Positions 11,009 to 22,141 are shown, counted from the first letter of the stretch. The stretch is 64,000 bases of DNA from Gigaspora rosea (GCA_003550325.1 QKWP01000038.1:536690-600689); one strand, 5' to 3'. The notes: a model not told the origin generated them from the letters alone. Numbers and translations are program-made.

Positions 11009-12065
11009 TAGGGGTGTGAATCGATTCTAAAATAATCGTTTCAATCGTTAGTCGAATTAGAATCGATTCTCATTTCTAGACAAACGATTTAATCGTATCT
11101 ACAGATGATTAAATATTTGAAATCAATTTATTAAAATGTTATCTGTTTTTAGATACGTATTTAATTATTAAATCACATTTTGCTATTAAAAATATTAAGG
11201 CCATAATTTTACTTAACTTTATAATGGATGTGTTTTATTATAACGCTTTGCAAAAAAGTGTGATCCTGTGATTTTCATGTTGATGATGACGGAAAATCTC
11301 TGTGATTCTTATTAATAAAAAATTCAAATTTAAATTTATATACATTATTAAATTATGTCAGCGATCATATATAAAAAATACGTCATTCCCAAAACATATA
11401 TTTTGATATTTGTTTTTTTTTTCGACAAACATATTTTCTTTCTTTAACATAAATATTCCTTTAATACTCGGTTATAATGGCTGGCGTTCAAGAAACAAAG
11501 CTAAAATATCGCAGAGGAACATATTTTAGTTGTCGAAAATGCTTGTATTGTGGAGCAAAACATATGTAATTTGCAACTTATCTGATGCGCCACATAGAGT
11601 AGGATTATTTAATCCTAATTGGGTAAAAGAGCAAATAGATTATGTTCGTCAAAAAAAAATAGCACTTTATAATTACTCACTAAGTACAAGAGAAACGTTT
11701 AGTTTTTCCTTGTGCTCTCGGTGTAATAGTTTCTTATTAAAATAATGAATAGCCATCATAATGTTGATAAATAATACGCTACTTCAAGTCTTTACTATAC
11801 GCAGGAGGCATGCTAATAAAATATTTTTCAAGTATAGTATCGAAGTACATTTTGAAGATCTAAAAGCATCGTAATATTTTATATTGATACGTAATTTTGA
11901 CTTCAGCATCTTTATTGGAAACCAGTAAAATTCTCTTAGAATTGAAAAATCGCCTGATTTCCCGTGATTTTACATGACATTATGATCTGCAGAGGTCAAC
12001 ATTTTTGCAAAGCGATTTTGAGGTTTAATTATCGATTTGATTTTTAGAATCGATTCGCATCCCTA
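11009..12065. mobile_element. hAT-type element with possible gene cargo (1,057 bp)
   Basis: The termini are TAGGGGTGTGAATCGATTCT and the near-perfect inverse TAGGGATGCGAATCGATTCT, flanked by the 8-bp TSD GCTAGGAA at 11001-11008 and 12066-12073. The length of the TSD and the TAGGG start fit hAT. No transposase is present. The middle carries an open segment at about 11478-11745, listed separately. The element lies inside the Mutator-like element and directly beside the second hAT-type insertion at 12075. Confidence 0.85.
11478..11745 (+). pseudogene. Open cargo segment with CxxC motifs inside the hAT-type element
   Basis: Two overlapping frames cover this interval. One begins with an ATG at 11478 (MAGVQETKLKYRRGTYFSCR) and contains CRKCLYC. 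The other (11530-11745) contains CNLSDAPHRVGLFNPNW and ends with CSRCNS. Paired cysteines on both sides suggest a split zinc-binding protein, perhaps captured from the host. No family is recognised. A shift between the two frames means it cannot be read as a single protein without a splice or a frame change. Confidence 0.4.
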
Positions 12066-12074
12066 GCTAGGAAT

Positions 12075-12467
12075 CAGGGGTACCGAAAAGTTAATTGCAA
12101 TTAAATTTTAGTACAATCACTATTAATTAAAATTTGCACACAAAAACAATTGTGATTATATTGCAAATAATTGCAAATAATTGCAAATTTTGCAAATAAT
12201 TGCAATTTGCTTTTTTGCTACGTATTCTTATGATTTGTAATTTCGAATTTAAAATGTTCAAGGTACATATATATTTAATATAATCTAATGCTAAAAAAGC
12301 TCTTTATATTTTATACATTAAAAAAGTTGATCGTATTCAAATGCATTACTACAATAAACTTCCTTTTACAGTCATAGCAAAAATTGCAATTAATTGATTA
12401 ATTGTGGCTGCGCCGCAATCAATAATTGAGTTTAATTGCTTCTACAATTAATTCTTCGGTAGTTCTG
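12075..12467. mobile_element. Second hAT-type MITE (393 bp) at the same target
   Basis: The ends are CAGGGGTACCGAAAAGTTAA and the inverse CAGAACTACCGAAGAATTAA, flanked by the 8-bp TSD CTAGGAAT at 12067-12074 and 12468-12475. The interior is built of ATTGCAAATAATTGCAA repeats with no coding capacity. Its left TSD overlaps the right TSD of the neighbouring element by seven bases. Confidence 0.82.
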
Positions 12468-12775
12468 CTAGGAATCAATATATTGAGTTATCCATATATT
12501 CTAGCAATTGTTTGTTAAGAATTTAATAAATAAGTAAATAGCCTTTTATTTGAACATATGTTAAGTATTGTACATCTTGTATACGTCAACATTGTTGTTG
12601 TATATTATGCAGTCTTTAAACTCCGCAAATTATCATATATAAGAGAAAAGCGATTAAAAAGTTACTCTTTTTGACTTCTTCATAGTAATATTTGATAAAC
12701 AACTATATTTGATAAATGTGAAAAACAAGTAAATATAATATTTACGTATATACTTTATCATTGTCTTTATTTGTG

Positions 12776-12895
12776 ATGACAAAAAAATGCACTTCTTGTT
12801 CTCGCTATTATTCGCCTGAAGCTTTTAAACATGACGGAAAGGAGTATAAGACGTGTTCAACTTGTTTAACTAAAAAAGCTAAAAAAAAGAGTTAA
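12776..12895 (+). CDS. CxxC-type N-terminal ORF of the Mutator-like element
   Basis: A 39-codon frame starts MTKKCTSCSRYYSPEAF and contains two CxxC pairs (CTSC, CSTC) about 19 residues apart. This makes a small zinc-ribbon or treble-clef-like motif followed by lysines. The reading continues in another frame to about 13085 (near DLAEYVAELIDNYESN), so a one-base change probably truncated it. I interpret it as the DNA-binding N-terminus of the MULE protein whose catalytic part begins after 13140. A separate small accessory protein is also possible. Confidence 0.5.
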   Translation: MTKKCTSCSRYYSPEAFKHDGKEYKTCSTCLTKKAKKKS

Positions 12896-13139
12896 CAAAA
12901 AAAGCACGCATAATAATGATCTTGAAATAATACAATTAAAAGACTTAGCTGAATATGTTGCAGAATTAATAGACAATTACGAAAGCAACACAGAGTTGAT
13001 TTTTATAGTACAAGTCGATATTGGTATTGATATTCAATTGACCAAAATATTAAAGAAGGAGATGGCTATGCTTGGGTGTAAGTATTAGGTGCGATAAAAG
13101 AATTGTTTAAAATATAATTTAATATATAAAATTTTATAA

Positions 13140-15860
13140 TTTTACAAGAGTTAAGACAGCACCCCATATCTCAATCTGCCATAAAAATGTTGGCTCCTTT
13201 TATTTTGGCTGTTCTCAATCTTGTGAATTAACACGTGACTACAAAGAATCAAACCGTCAAAGAAGCAAATCTTACGTTTTTGATACTCCTGCACCTAATT
13301 TATATACATGTGATAAGGCAAATTTTTATTTTTAGAATTCATGCACTTATGTTACACAAAGGCCCAGTGCATTGTTTTTGCAAAAATAATTTTTGGTTAC
13401 ACTCCACTAATGTCGTGTAACGTTATACAAGTCTAATTTTGGTAACCTAACCTGGGTCGGCCAGCATTAAGCTTAATGCTAGTGGGCACTATCATGATAA
13501 TGCCCCCGGCGGGGTTAGACATAATTTCGGCCCACCCTAACCCTAAATTTAGGCAAAGCAACATCCAATCACAGTACATATACTAGATGCATATGTTGTG
13601 TAACCAGTATATGTACTGTGATTGGATGTTGCTTCGCCTAGATTTAGGGTTAGGGTGGGCCAGAATTATGTCTAACCTCGCCGGGGCATTATCATGATAG
13701 TGCCCACCAGCATTAAGCTTAATGCTGGCCGACCAAGGGTTAGGTTACCAAAATTAGACTTGTATAATGTTAGACAACATTAGTGTTGTGTAACCAAAAA
13801 TTATTTTTGCAAAAACAATGCACTGGGCCTTTGTGTAACATAACAGATAAGTGCATGAATTCTAAAAATAGAAATTTGACTTATCACATGTATATATGCA
13901 GATCGGTATCAAAAAAGTAAAGTAATTTTGGGGTACATACAGGAATATCAAAAAAGTAGGTGCAAGAATATCAAAAACGTAAGATTTGCGTCAAAGAATG
14001 ACTCGGTTTGATTGGCATGAAAATCTTGCTATACGTATAGATATTTCTGCATCTAGGGTTATAGTAAAATTAAAGCATGACATTCTTCATGAAAGACTAA
14101 TTGATGTTACAACTCCTATGGAAATCCGAAATGAAATTAAGTCAAATCTTCATATGGATTCTGTGCAATTTCGAACGTATCTTAATGATAAGTTTGATAT
14201 TATGAAAATTACAGCACAACAAATTTGCTATTAGTGGTCATTCTATAACAAAATTTTTATAAGTCTGAAGAAGATCATGTTAATTTAGCATATAATTTTC
14301 TCAAATCGAATCAAGCTGTGGGTTGTAATCTTTGCTTTGAGCTGTTAACTAGTCAAGTTATCATATTTGGATTTACAACGCCTTTATTTGGTAAAATTAA
14401 ATCAATTTCTGAAGTTCATTGTGACACTACCTACAAAACTGCAAAAGAACGTTTTGAATTATATGGGATTATTTGTTGTTTTGAAGGTGCCGGATATCCA
14501 TTGGCTTATCTCATTTTAGATACTACAAAAGTTTCTGAAAATGAACCAAAAGATGAATGCCTAACACATGCTCTTTCTCATTTTTTTGAATCAATTCGCA
14601 ATAAAGGTTTATATCCAGAATATTTTTATACAGACAAGAATTTTTCTGAAATAAATGCGGCAAAAAGAGTCTGGCCTAATGCTAGTATACAGCTTTGCTA
14701 ATGGCACATGGAAAAGGCAATTAATCAAAAACTTAAATGTCATAAAAAAGTTCAACATATACAGTATAAACCTGAAAATGCTGCTGCAGAGTTTGATTTT
14801 ATGGATCTAAACTTTAAGCCAAATCAGGAACAACTGAAAAATGAGATTTGCCCTCAAGATCTTAGACAAAAAGTTCTTGATTTTATTAAAATTTACTTTA
14901 ATAAACATCCTAAAACCCCAATTAATGCTGACAGACAGTTTTTAACCCCTTCTGAAATTAGAAAACATTTAGTATATGAGATGTATGAATTTTGTTTCAC
15001 CAATAGTCTGCATTACTATGGTCTTATCTTTGGTCCTCCTGGTACAAAATAGAACAATAGTGTCTCTGGGCTCGTTCTACATGAGCAACAAGTCCTATTG
15101 GAAAATGAACATGTTGATTGAGGCGCATTGGAAAGTGCTTAAACACTGTTATTTATATCACTTTAATCGACCAAGGTTGGACTATCTTGTATGGATAATT
15201 TGTACTCGTGTTTTGCCTGATCAATCGATGCGCTATGAGCAAATGCATCTTACAGAATAGTTCCCTCATGGTTTGGCACTTTTAAAAGAGAATGGAATCA
15301 ACTTGCTTCAAAACAAATTGCACCAGATGCTAAAAAAAACATTATATAATTGACCTAACATACTGGGTATGCAGTTGCACATCATTTCTTAATAGCAGAT
15401 TTCTTATCTGCAAACATTTAGTTCATCATGCAATTGAAAAAGAGAAAACACATAATTCTGAAAATATCTGATTAGTGTATTCTAATTTTAGGCGATGTAC
15501 AGATTACCCATTTTTAATTTGGGATGGTAATAATTCACAAAATCAGTGTTTTAACATTGAACTATTTACTCAAACAGATATATTAAAAACTAGTTTTCTT
15601 GTTGATAATGATAGTGAAAATTTTAACTCTGAACTTCACCAAGACTGTAAAGTCAAAGTAGTTGCATTAGGACGTCTTGTAGAGCATTTAAATAATGTAT
15701 TATCAGAAAATAATTTGCGGCATGTGAAGAATGTGGTTGACAATATGAAACGTACCTTTACTATTATTGATGATATAGAATTGTTACAATGCATGAGACG
15801 GCGCACTAAAAATTTGGAGCAAACCAAAACCATAGATACTGTTTTTGCAATAAACAAAAT
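13140..15860 (+). pseudogene. MULE transposase, interrupted
   Basis: The N-terminal part (about 13170-13264, resuming at 13990) has a zinc-finger-like core with CSQSCELT and a later RFDW block. The MULE catalytic domain lies at 14318-15050. It shows HCDTTYKTAKERF with the first acidic residue, then YTDKNFSEI with the second, then a C-x2-W-H motif after RVWPNASIQLC. MULE transposases cut and paste through a DDE-type active site. Stops at 14232-14234, 14699-14701 and 15050-15052, plus frame changes, make it inactive. A fold-back element sits in the N-terminal part (13265-13989). The C-terminal tail to 15860 reads through NIELFTQTD and HLNNVLSENNLRHVKNVVDN. Confidence 0.78.
13265..13989. mobile_element. 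Fold-back element (725 bp, 9-bp TSD), Mutator-type
   Basis: Two arms of about 330-390 bp are inverted copies with a centre near 13596. The ends are GCAAATCTTACGTTTTTGAT in inverted orientation. The 9-bp TSD GTCAAAGAA lies at 13256-13264 and 13990-13998. The arms hold CCCTAACCCTAA-like strings and paired GCATTAAGCTTAATGC palindromes. The element has no coding capacity. It split the transposase gene of the surrounding MULE, so it is younger than that element. A sister copy with related ends lies at 20037-20717. Confidence 0.9.
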
Positions 15861-15929
15861 AAATTTATTTTGTATGGTAATATTTAATTTTTTTTTAGTC
15901 TATACTGTATATGGGTTAACTCTGTAATT

Positions 15930-17019
15930 GTACTAATATAAAAAAAAATTTAAATATTACAAATAGAAAATTTGAAAGCTTATTTTCAAGATAACTATTA
16001 GTTCAAAAGTGCATTTCATTTTTTTTAAAAATAATAATGCTGCATGTTGAAAATGTAATGAATTTTAAATTAATAAAATTAAAATAGAATTCTGAATTAA
16101 TCTAGATATTAATTTAGATGAAGAATTTAAAATTTATTTAATAATAAATAAGTAGATTGCAATTAGCTAATCAATAAAATGTTTAAAATATTTCTAGTAT
16201 TATTTTTGCTATTTGTTAATTCAAGAATTTGTTTTAAATAAATTTATATTGTAAGCTTTGTCATTGGAACTAACTGTTATTAAGTTATTTTTTTAAACAA
16301 ATGTTAGCATAATTTATTCAGAATATTACTTGTTTGCTAAATATAATTTAGTAATATAAAAATCTAATTGCTTGTTATTATACTATATAAATCAGTTTTG
16401 TGTCAGAATAGAATCTTAATAGATTTAGAATTATATAAGTTGATTCTAAATACACAGAAGTTCGAACTAACTTATAGCGTAAAGGTGATTCTGAATCCAT
16501 TTAGTACATATTTAATTAAAAACATTAAATTAATTTAATCAGCAATTTGTATTTATGTATATATTCTCTGCATTATTTTTCAACTTATATCAATTATTAA
16601 TTGATTAACGCTTTGACCCAATAATCTTTAGTAGCTCTAATAGTATATAAAAATATAATCCTCTCACATAATAAAATAAGGATATACAGTGTTGATTAAA
16701 AGATTTGCCATTGAGAAATTTAATAAATTTTCAAATGCATTATGAAATAAAAATAAATATTCTCGTAATTCTGTCATTTTTAAAAATTGCTATATGGATG
16801 TTGAAGTCAATTAATTTTAAGTTAATTTTTTTATAAATCCACTTATTAAGTGGAATTTGAATTCCTAAACAACTGTGTCAGTTTAGAATTTCGTCAAAAA
16901 TTCGATTTCGTAATAATACATATAGATTTAAAATAATATTTCTGAACGCACATAAGTATGCATATTGTAATTAACAAAGTAATTTTGGCAAAATGAGGTT
17001 GTGGTTAAAAGTGAAAGCA
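15930..17019. other. AT-rich 3-prime part of the Mutator-like element
   Basis: No open frame or internal repeat was recognised between the transposase tail and the right inverted repeat. Confidence 0.5.
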
Positions 17020-17135
17020 TTTTTTTAAGACATTACAGAAATGTAACACAATTCTGTATAATTGTTATAAAAATAATGATTATTCATGTGACTTCAGGAA
17101 ATTTTGTACTGCACCCTGCTGTTGTCAAGTAATCA

Positions 17136-17479
17136 CAGGAAAGAATTGTAGTCTAAAGCTATATAAAAAATCTTTTTAAGTTACACTAAGCCACTAATCA
17201 TCATTTCCAAATTTGGATTGTTTACCATGCTCTTTAATGTAGACATTAAAGTGAGTCATGATATTGCAAATCTCCATTTGTTTGGATGGTCTACGAGCAT
17301 GTACCAAATCACGTTATTTACATGTACTACAATATCACGTGAGTAATTATCGATGTAACTTTATCATTGTATAACCCGATAATAAAGAAATGGTTAAAAT
17401 AGCAATTAATATAGCATTTATTTTCCTAGTCTTCTCTGTTATATTGTGCTATTCTCTATCTTTTGTATTATATAAAACA
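17136..17479. other. Flank with a possible minus-strand coding scrap
   Basis: On the minus strand about 17190-17310 reads through a short stretch (HARRPSKQMEICNIMTHFN) that could be the end of the protein whose start is at 17480-17625. The evidence is weak. The rest is AT-rich. Confidence 0.3.
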
Positions 17480-17625
17480 ACAAAGGACAATTTTTCTTTA
17501 CACCCCTATCTTTTCTTGAGAATGCAAACCCTTCATATTTAGCAGCTGATCTTGCAGCATTTTCAAAAGCTTCCAGAGATTCAAACCTATCGTTCAGATT
17601 GGCATAAGAGATTTAGTTATAAATT
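17480..17625 (-). pseudogene. FAR1/MULE-type DNA-binding N-terminus fragment
   Basis: The minus strand reads SYANLNDRFESLEAF then ENAARSAAKYEGFAFSRKD. This resembles the start of FAR1-like zinc-binding domains, where a phenylalanine-rich helix precedes a GF.FSRKD strand. Such domains occur at the N-terminus of many MULE transposases and derived host proteins. Only about 45 residues can be followed, with no catalytic domain nearby in this orientation. Confidence 0.45.
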
Positions 17626-18471
17626 CAAAAGTTGCACATGCGAATTGGATAAATTGTATAAGGCCATAGAGATAAACAAACTAACAGAGTCTTATATATA
17701 ATTCTACTAACAAATAAGTTATGATTATATTTCTTAATTTGTTATGCAGACATATTTGACTGCGAAAATTTTAAAATTTTAAATTTTTTAAACAAAACTT
17801 TAAATATTAATTTTAGCTATATACTTTCGAAATAAAAATTATAATATTAGTTCTGTTTTATCAACTTTATTATAAAATTTTTTTAAAATTATTAAAAAAC
17901 TTTGGTGTAATAAAAGTTTAAAGTTTTTGTTTTGTAACTTTTACTATAGAATTTTTTTTTTAGGTTTTTTCAAATTTAATATGTTCCTGTCTATAAAAAA
18001 AATTTCACATCTAATACAAGTCTTAATTTTTACAAGTAAATTATATAAAGTCAAATAATGAAAGTTGTTATCCTTTATATAAACTACAATATTGTATTAG
18101 AAACTATATTTTTAAAACAAATATTTAAAGAATTTGCCAAGATATTGTAAAATATTTTTTTGGTTAAAAATTTCTTTAAAATTTAATATTTTCAGCTTAT
18201 AAGCACATAAACTTTTTGTCGTATAATATAAATTTAAATAATTCAAAAATATAATCCTTGTTTTTAAATATTATAATACCAAATTTTATTTAAATATCTT
18301 AAATGATTAAAAAAAATAGATCAGAGGTATATTTATAGTAATTATACAAGTACAAACTAAGGGATATTTATAACAGGTTAAATGTTATATTAACAACAAT
18401 GAAAGCATTTGTTTATTAAAATATATCAAGTAATAGAAACATATTTTTGCCAAAGTGAAAAAAAAGAATCC
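17626..18471. other. AT-rich, nothing recognised
   Basis: This is long TTTAAA-rich sequence without open frames or paired repeats. The left copy of the retroposon TSD (eight A then GAATCC) is at 18458-18471. Confidence 0.5.
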
Positions 18472-19484
18472 AAGGGTGTGGCGACTTAGGGAAGTTGGTA
18501 AGTTGTCACCCCCAAGTGGCAGGTCTAGAGTTCAAATCCCACTGGCGACGCTTTTGAAAAATAGACCTGTGTTCCGGTAACTGTGTCTTGTCGATCGGTT
18601 GGGTACACTACCTGTAGTCCTTGGTTACCATCTTGAATGGGAGTTTTCGGGCGAAATTATGTCTCATTACACAGACAAATCCAAGGAACCGGAGAAACAG
18701 AAACCCATTTGGCAAGTCCCGAGTGGAGAGGTAGCTAGACTTTCGACGGTCTCGGAGAAAAGGATCTTAGCGGTGACTGACCAGAAAACTGGACGGGCAA
18801 GAGCCCCTATGGCAAAGGGGCCCACCAACCTGGCCACCGGAGAAACCGGAGGAAAAGGTTATGTGTTATAGAAGCATAAACCAAGGAAAGGAAGACCTTA
18901 GACACCTAAAGCCTGGCAGACTGATCCTTCTGGGCCAACTGGATTGGTAGTCTGGGATAACTGGGGAAAAGGATCCAAAGAGTGACTAACTAGGTACTGG
19001 GGTCTAGTGAACTACGCAAGGGCAGTAGTAGATAATAGTAGCAGTTGCAGGATAACCCCCTGACTGCAAGTTGTTTGCCTCGGTGAATGCGTAAGTTACC
19101 GAAAGTGTAGGTGAATACCTGTGGGGGACAGGTATCACTCTACCAGGTTTACCACAGGGGCAAATGCCCTCCAATAGGTGTTTGGCTAAAGCCTCAGGGT
19201 ACTTTTACAGTGAATTACTCGTGAAAGGGTATATTGAGAGGAACATTGAACATGGGTAGAAGCCAGAGAGTTTAAATAGGCAATCCCCTAGCTGGGTTGC
19301 AGGTATAGCATCTAGTGTAGAACCTTCAGGCGGACTACTTAAATTAGACAACCAAAAGTTGTACGTGTGGCTAGTTGTACTCTCGTTATACAAATGTAAT
19401 ATGTGGTACAGTCATATTGACCGGGCCAACCCGTTTGGATCAATAAAGTGCTAGGTACCTAAGTGGTCACCTTAATATAAAAAA
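18472..19484 (+). mobile_element. Long tRNA-headed retroposon (SINE-like, about 1 kb)
   Basis: The first 75 bases look like a tRNA gene: a GTGTGGCGACTTAGGGAAGT A-box-like region, a CCCCCAAGTGGCAGG anticodon-side arm, and a GAGTTCAAATCCC B-box. These give an internal RNA polymerase III promoter. The 3-prime end is a poly(A) run. A 14-bp TSD (eight A then GAATCC) lies at 18458-18471 and 19485-19498, which indicates LINE-type target-primed insertion. The body is far richer in G and C than its surroundings. A 90-codon frame (18599-18871) is not shared with the second copy at 60259-60963 and is probably chance. At about 1,013 bp it is much longer than a usual SINE. Confidence 0.82.
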
Positions 19485-19498
19485 AAAAAAAAGAATCC

Positions 19499-20028
19499 TT
19501 ATAATATAAAAATTTTTTCTCTCATGATGTATTCATTACATCATATCGCATATAAATTCCAGGTTTTCCTGAATTTACTAATTAGATGATTAATAACAAA
19601 GGTTATTTTGTTGTGAACTAAAAGGTAAATGCAATTTAATTTAATTAATTTCTTATATTTGGCAATTATTTATTACAATTTAATTCATTTATTCATACAA
19701 TTTAATTAACCCTAATACTTTAATAATAATTGGAAGGGATAAATGTTATTTATTTATAAAAATACTAAAAATGTATATGTGTAATAATATCTAAACAGAT
19801 ATAAGATGCGTTAATATTCTATTTAAAAAAAAATAAAAATAAAAAAATAAAAAATATAAATATAAATAAAAAAATAAGAATATTGTCTAACCAATTTATT
19901 CTATCCATATCTAATGGACATCTAATTTTTTATCCATCATATAGATTGTTCAAATCATTTGCACGTACATATCATATGATATTACCATATGTGCAAAATC
20001 ACATGATTTGGTATGTGCCCATAGACCG
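19499..20028. other. AT-rich spacer
   Basis: No gene or paired repeat was recognised. An A-rich run of AAATAAAA units lies at about 19826-19876. Confidence 0.5.
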
Positions 20029-20036
20029 TCTGCCAT

Positions 20037-20717
20037 GCAAAACTTACATTTTTGAGACTCCTGCACTTACTTTTTTGATACTAAAATCATGTGCTGATCA
20101 CTATTGCTTTTTTAAAATTGCACTAACCTTAACTCTAATTACAAATGATCATATAAAATATTATAACTTTTCTATAAAGAACAGCATGGTCTATGAATAA
20201 AAGTTACTGTTTAAAAGTCTAGCATGCTTTATTATATCTTTATTTTAAACTTTTTAGTTTCAACCTAGTTGCACAGGTTTTAACAAAGGTTATATAATTT
20301 TTTAAAATAACATTTATATGATGAGTTTTTCTTAAAAAAAGAATAAATTTATTATATATGTAACATTTTTTTAAAATGAAAAAATTTTTAGAAAAAAACT
20401 CTATCGCATAATAAATGTTTTAAATACAGTATATCATTAAGTATCCGCGCTTTTTAAAAAAACTTTTTGCATAATTGAAATTAGTTTATTTAAGGTTAAT
20501 ACTTATTATATTGGCACTAGAGTTTTAAAAAAATTTTTATAAAGTGACGAATACTTTGTTTTGAATTTTCAAGATTGTATTACATTACGTCAAATTGCTA
20601 TTTGTTGTATCAATTATCATGTGGAGATAATAGTATTAAAAAAGTATATAAATTTTGGAGTACATCTAGGAGTATCAAAAACATAAGTGCAGAAGTCTCA
20701 AAAATGTAAGTTTTGCT
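20037..20717. mobile_element. Nonautonomous element (681 bp), sister of the 13265 fold-back
   Basis: The ends GCAAAACTTACATTTTTGAG are inverted repeats, each followed inward by a second internal copy of the CTTACTTTTTTGATACT motif. An 8-bp TSD, TCTGCCAT, lies at 20029-20036 and 20718-20725. The outer 45 bp match the ends of the 13265-13989 element with few changes, while the interior differs. A 105-codon frame starting at 19883 runs across the left border and is therefore not a gene. Confidence 0.87.
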
Positions 20718-20725
20718 CTGCCATT

Positions 20726-22138
20726 TGTTAGTTATCTTGTTGATCAGGTGATCTGGTGTCATGTGTTACCATGGTCTAGGTGTCCTTATTTCTACTGCGA
20801 CAGACCCCAAATTCTGCCTGCTTTACAATTCAATTTATACAAATTATGCTGCAAATTATGCAAATTAAGTAGAAACATATGAAATATGCAATCACTAGGG
20901 TTGTAAAATTACTGTAATTTATAAATTTTTATTATAAGTTACTTGTTACTGAACCCATCATTAACTTACCAGATAAATTACTATACTTCCTGAAAATTCT
21001 GACTACCATGTTCGTGTTTTGTGTTTGGCGAGACCAACTAGATTCTGCGTTCTCAGAGTTCTACTCAGATAAATATACATAGGGCTACAGAAAATTTTGA
21101 AAAATTTTATACAGTCATGAAACAATTCAGAAAAAATTTTTTAAATTAATTTTTTTAAAATTTTACTATATGAACTACTCACCCACCCCTCTTCCAAAGA
21201 GGTGAGGGGGTAATATAAAACAGAGAATCCAGTTGGTCTTGTCTTATTGACTGAAAATGTTCTAATATTATATTATCTTTAATGTCAGCCATTTTATATA
21301 CAGATTATGCTCTATTAATTATGCGAAATTAGTTCTGGTATGCAAATATGCTATCACATATACTTTTGTGGTTAAATCAAATTTATGCGCAGATTGTGCT
21401 ATTGAAGATATGCGCTATCTCTTCTATGATCATAGTTTTGCAGGCCTTTGTTTATTGGTTGAAAAAACTTAACCTAAACTGAGGTCTATAATTAATCCAT
21501 AGATCCCTAAGTTTATATATATATAATACTCTGCATAATTTTAGTAAGAAGGACTTTTGTATCCTATAAATTCTGGAATCGACATAACTTAATTATTTAT
21601 ATAGTGCAGTACTATTAAAATCAAAATTTCGCATATAATCAAACCTATAAAAAAGTCAAGAATCAGCATATTGCTCCACTAATTAAATATCTTCGTAGCG
21701 AACACCTCTACATTGAATCACAGTGAATCATGCTGAATCATGTGTTAATGGGTAGATTTGGTACAAGTAAAAATACTATATACGCTGATAAGTAGAAGTT
21801 TAGTGATATTCTAACTTACCAAACATTCTTTTTTTCTAGATTTTTTTTTAAAATTTGAAGCCCCAAATAGACACTTTGTTTAATTAAGTTTTATAATTTT
21901 TATTTTTGTATTTAGTTACAGTATATCATGAGTTTATTTTTACTTACTTTGTCTTGTTTACTGACTACTAAGATTTTTAGTTGTCTAAAATTATAAACGT
22001 ATGACTGAATGAAGAAGTATTTGATTCTGTATTTTTAACGACCTGGCTGGATGGTATACAAAAAATCAAATAAATTTAAAAGCTGGTACTAATAAATATT
22101 TTACAAAAGAGTTCATGAACCACTAGCAATATTTCGCT
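20726..22138. other. AT-rich region with one short inverted-repeat element
   Basis: An inverted repeat pair, CGAGACCAACTAGATTCTG at 21028 and its near inverse ending at 21242, bounds a possible 215-bp MITE. No TSD was found. AAATTATGCAAATTA-like strings recur at 20840-20890 and 21300-21420. There is no gene. Confidence 0.45.
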
Positions 22139-22141
22139 TAA

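Larger units (their letters stand above)
10575..17126 (+). mobile_element. Mutator-like DNA transposon (MULE), 6.55 kb, defective
   Basis: Long inverted repeats of about 100 bp (10575-10680 and 17020-17126) begin with GACAACAGCAGG and share the blocks TGCAGTACAAA, AAGTCACATGAA and AACAATTATACAGA. They are flanked by a 9-bp TSD (one mismatch), the usual Mutator length. The interior carries a CxxC protein start at 12776 and a MULE-type transposase between 13140 and 15860. It has been hit by at least three later insertions (11009-12065, 12075-12467, 13265-13989). Removing these leaves an element of about 4.3 kb. The transposase is interrupted several times, so it is not autonomous now. Confidence 0.85.

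Noticed and set aside
18472-18550. tRNA gene
   Set aside because: The A-box, B-box and arm layout are tRNA-like, but the acceptor ends do not pair well, the sequence continues into a 1-kb body with poly(A) and TSD, and a second copy behaves the same way. It is the head of a retroposon.
18599-18871. 90-codon ORF within the retroposon
   Set aside because: It is not preserved in the sister copy at 60259-60963.
19883-20200. 105-codon ORF
   Set aside because: It runs across the left border of the element that starts at 20037, so it joins unrelated sequences.
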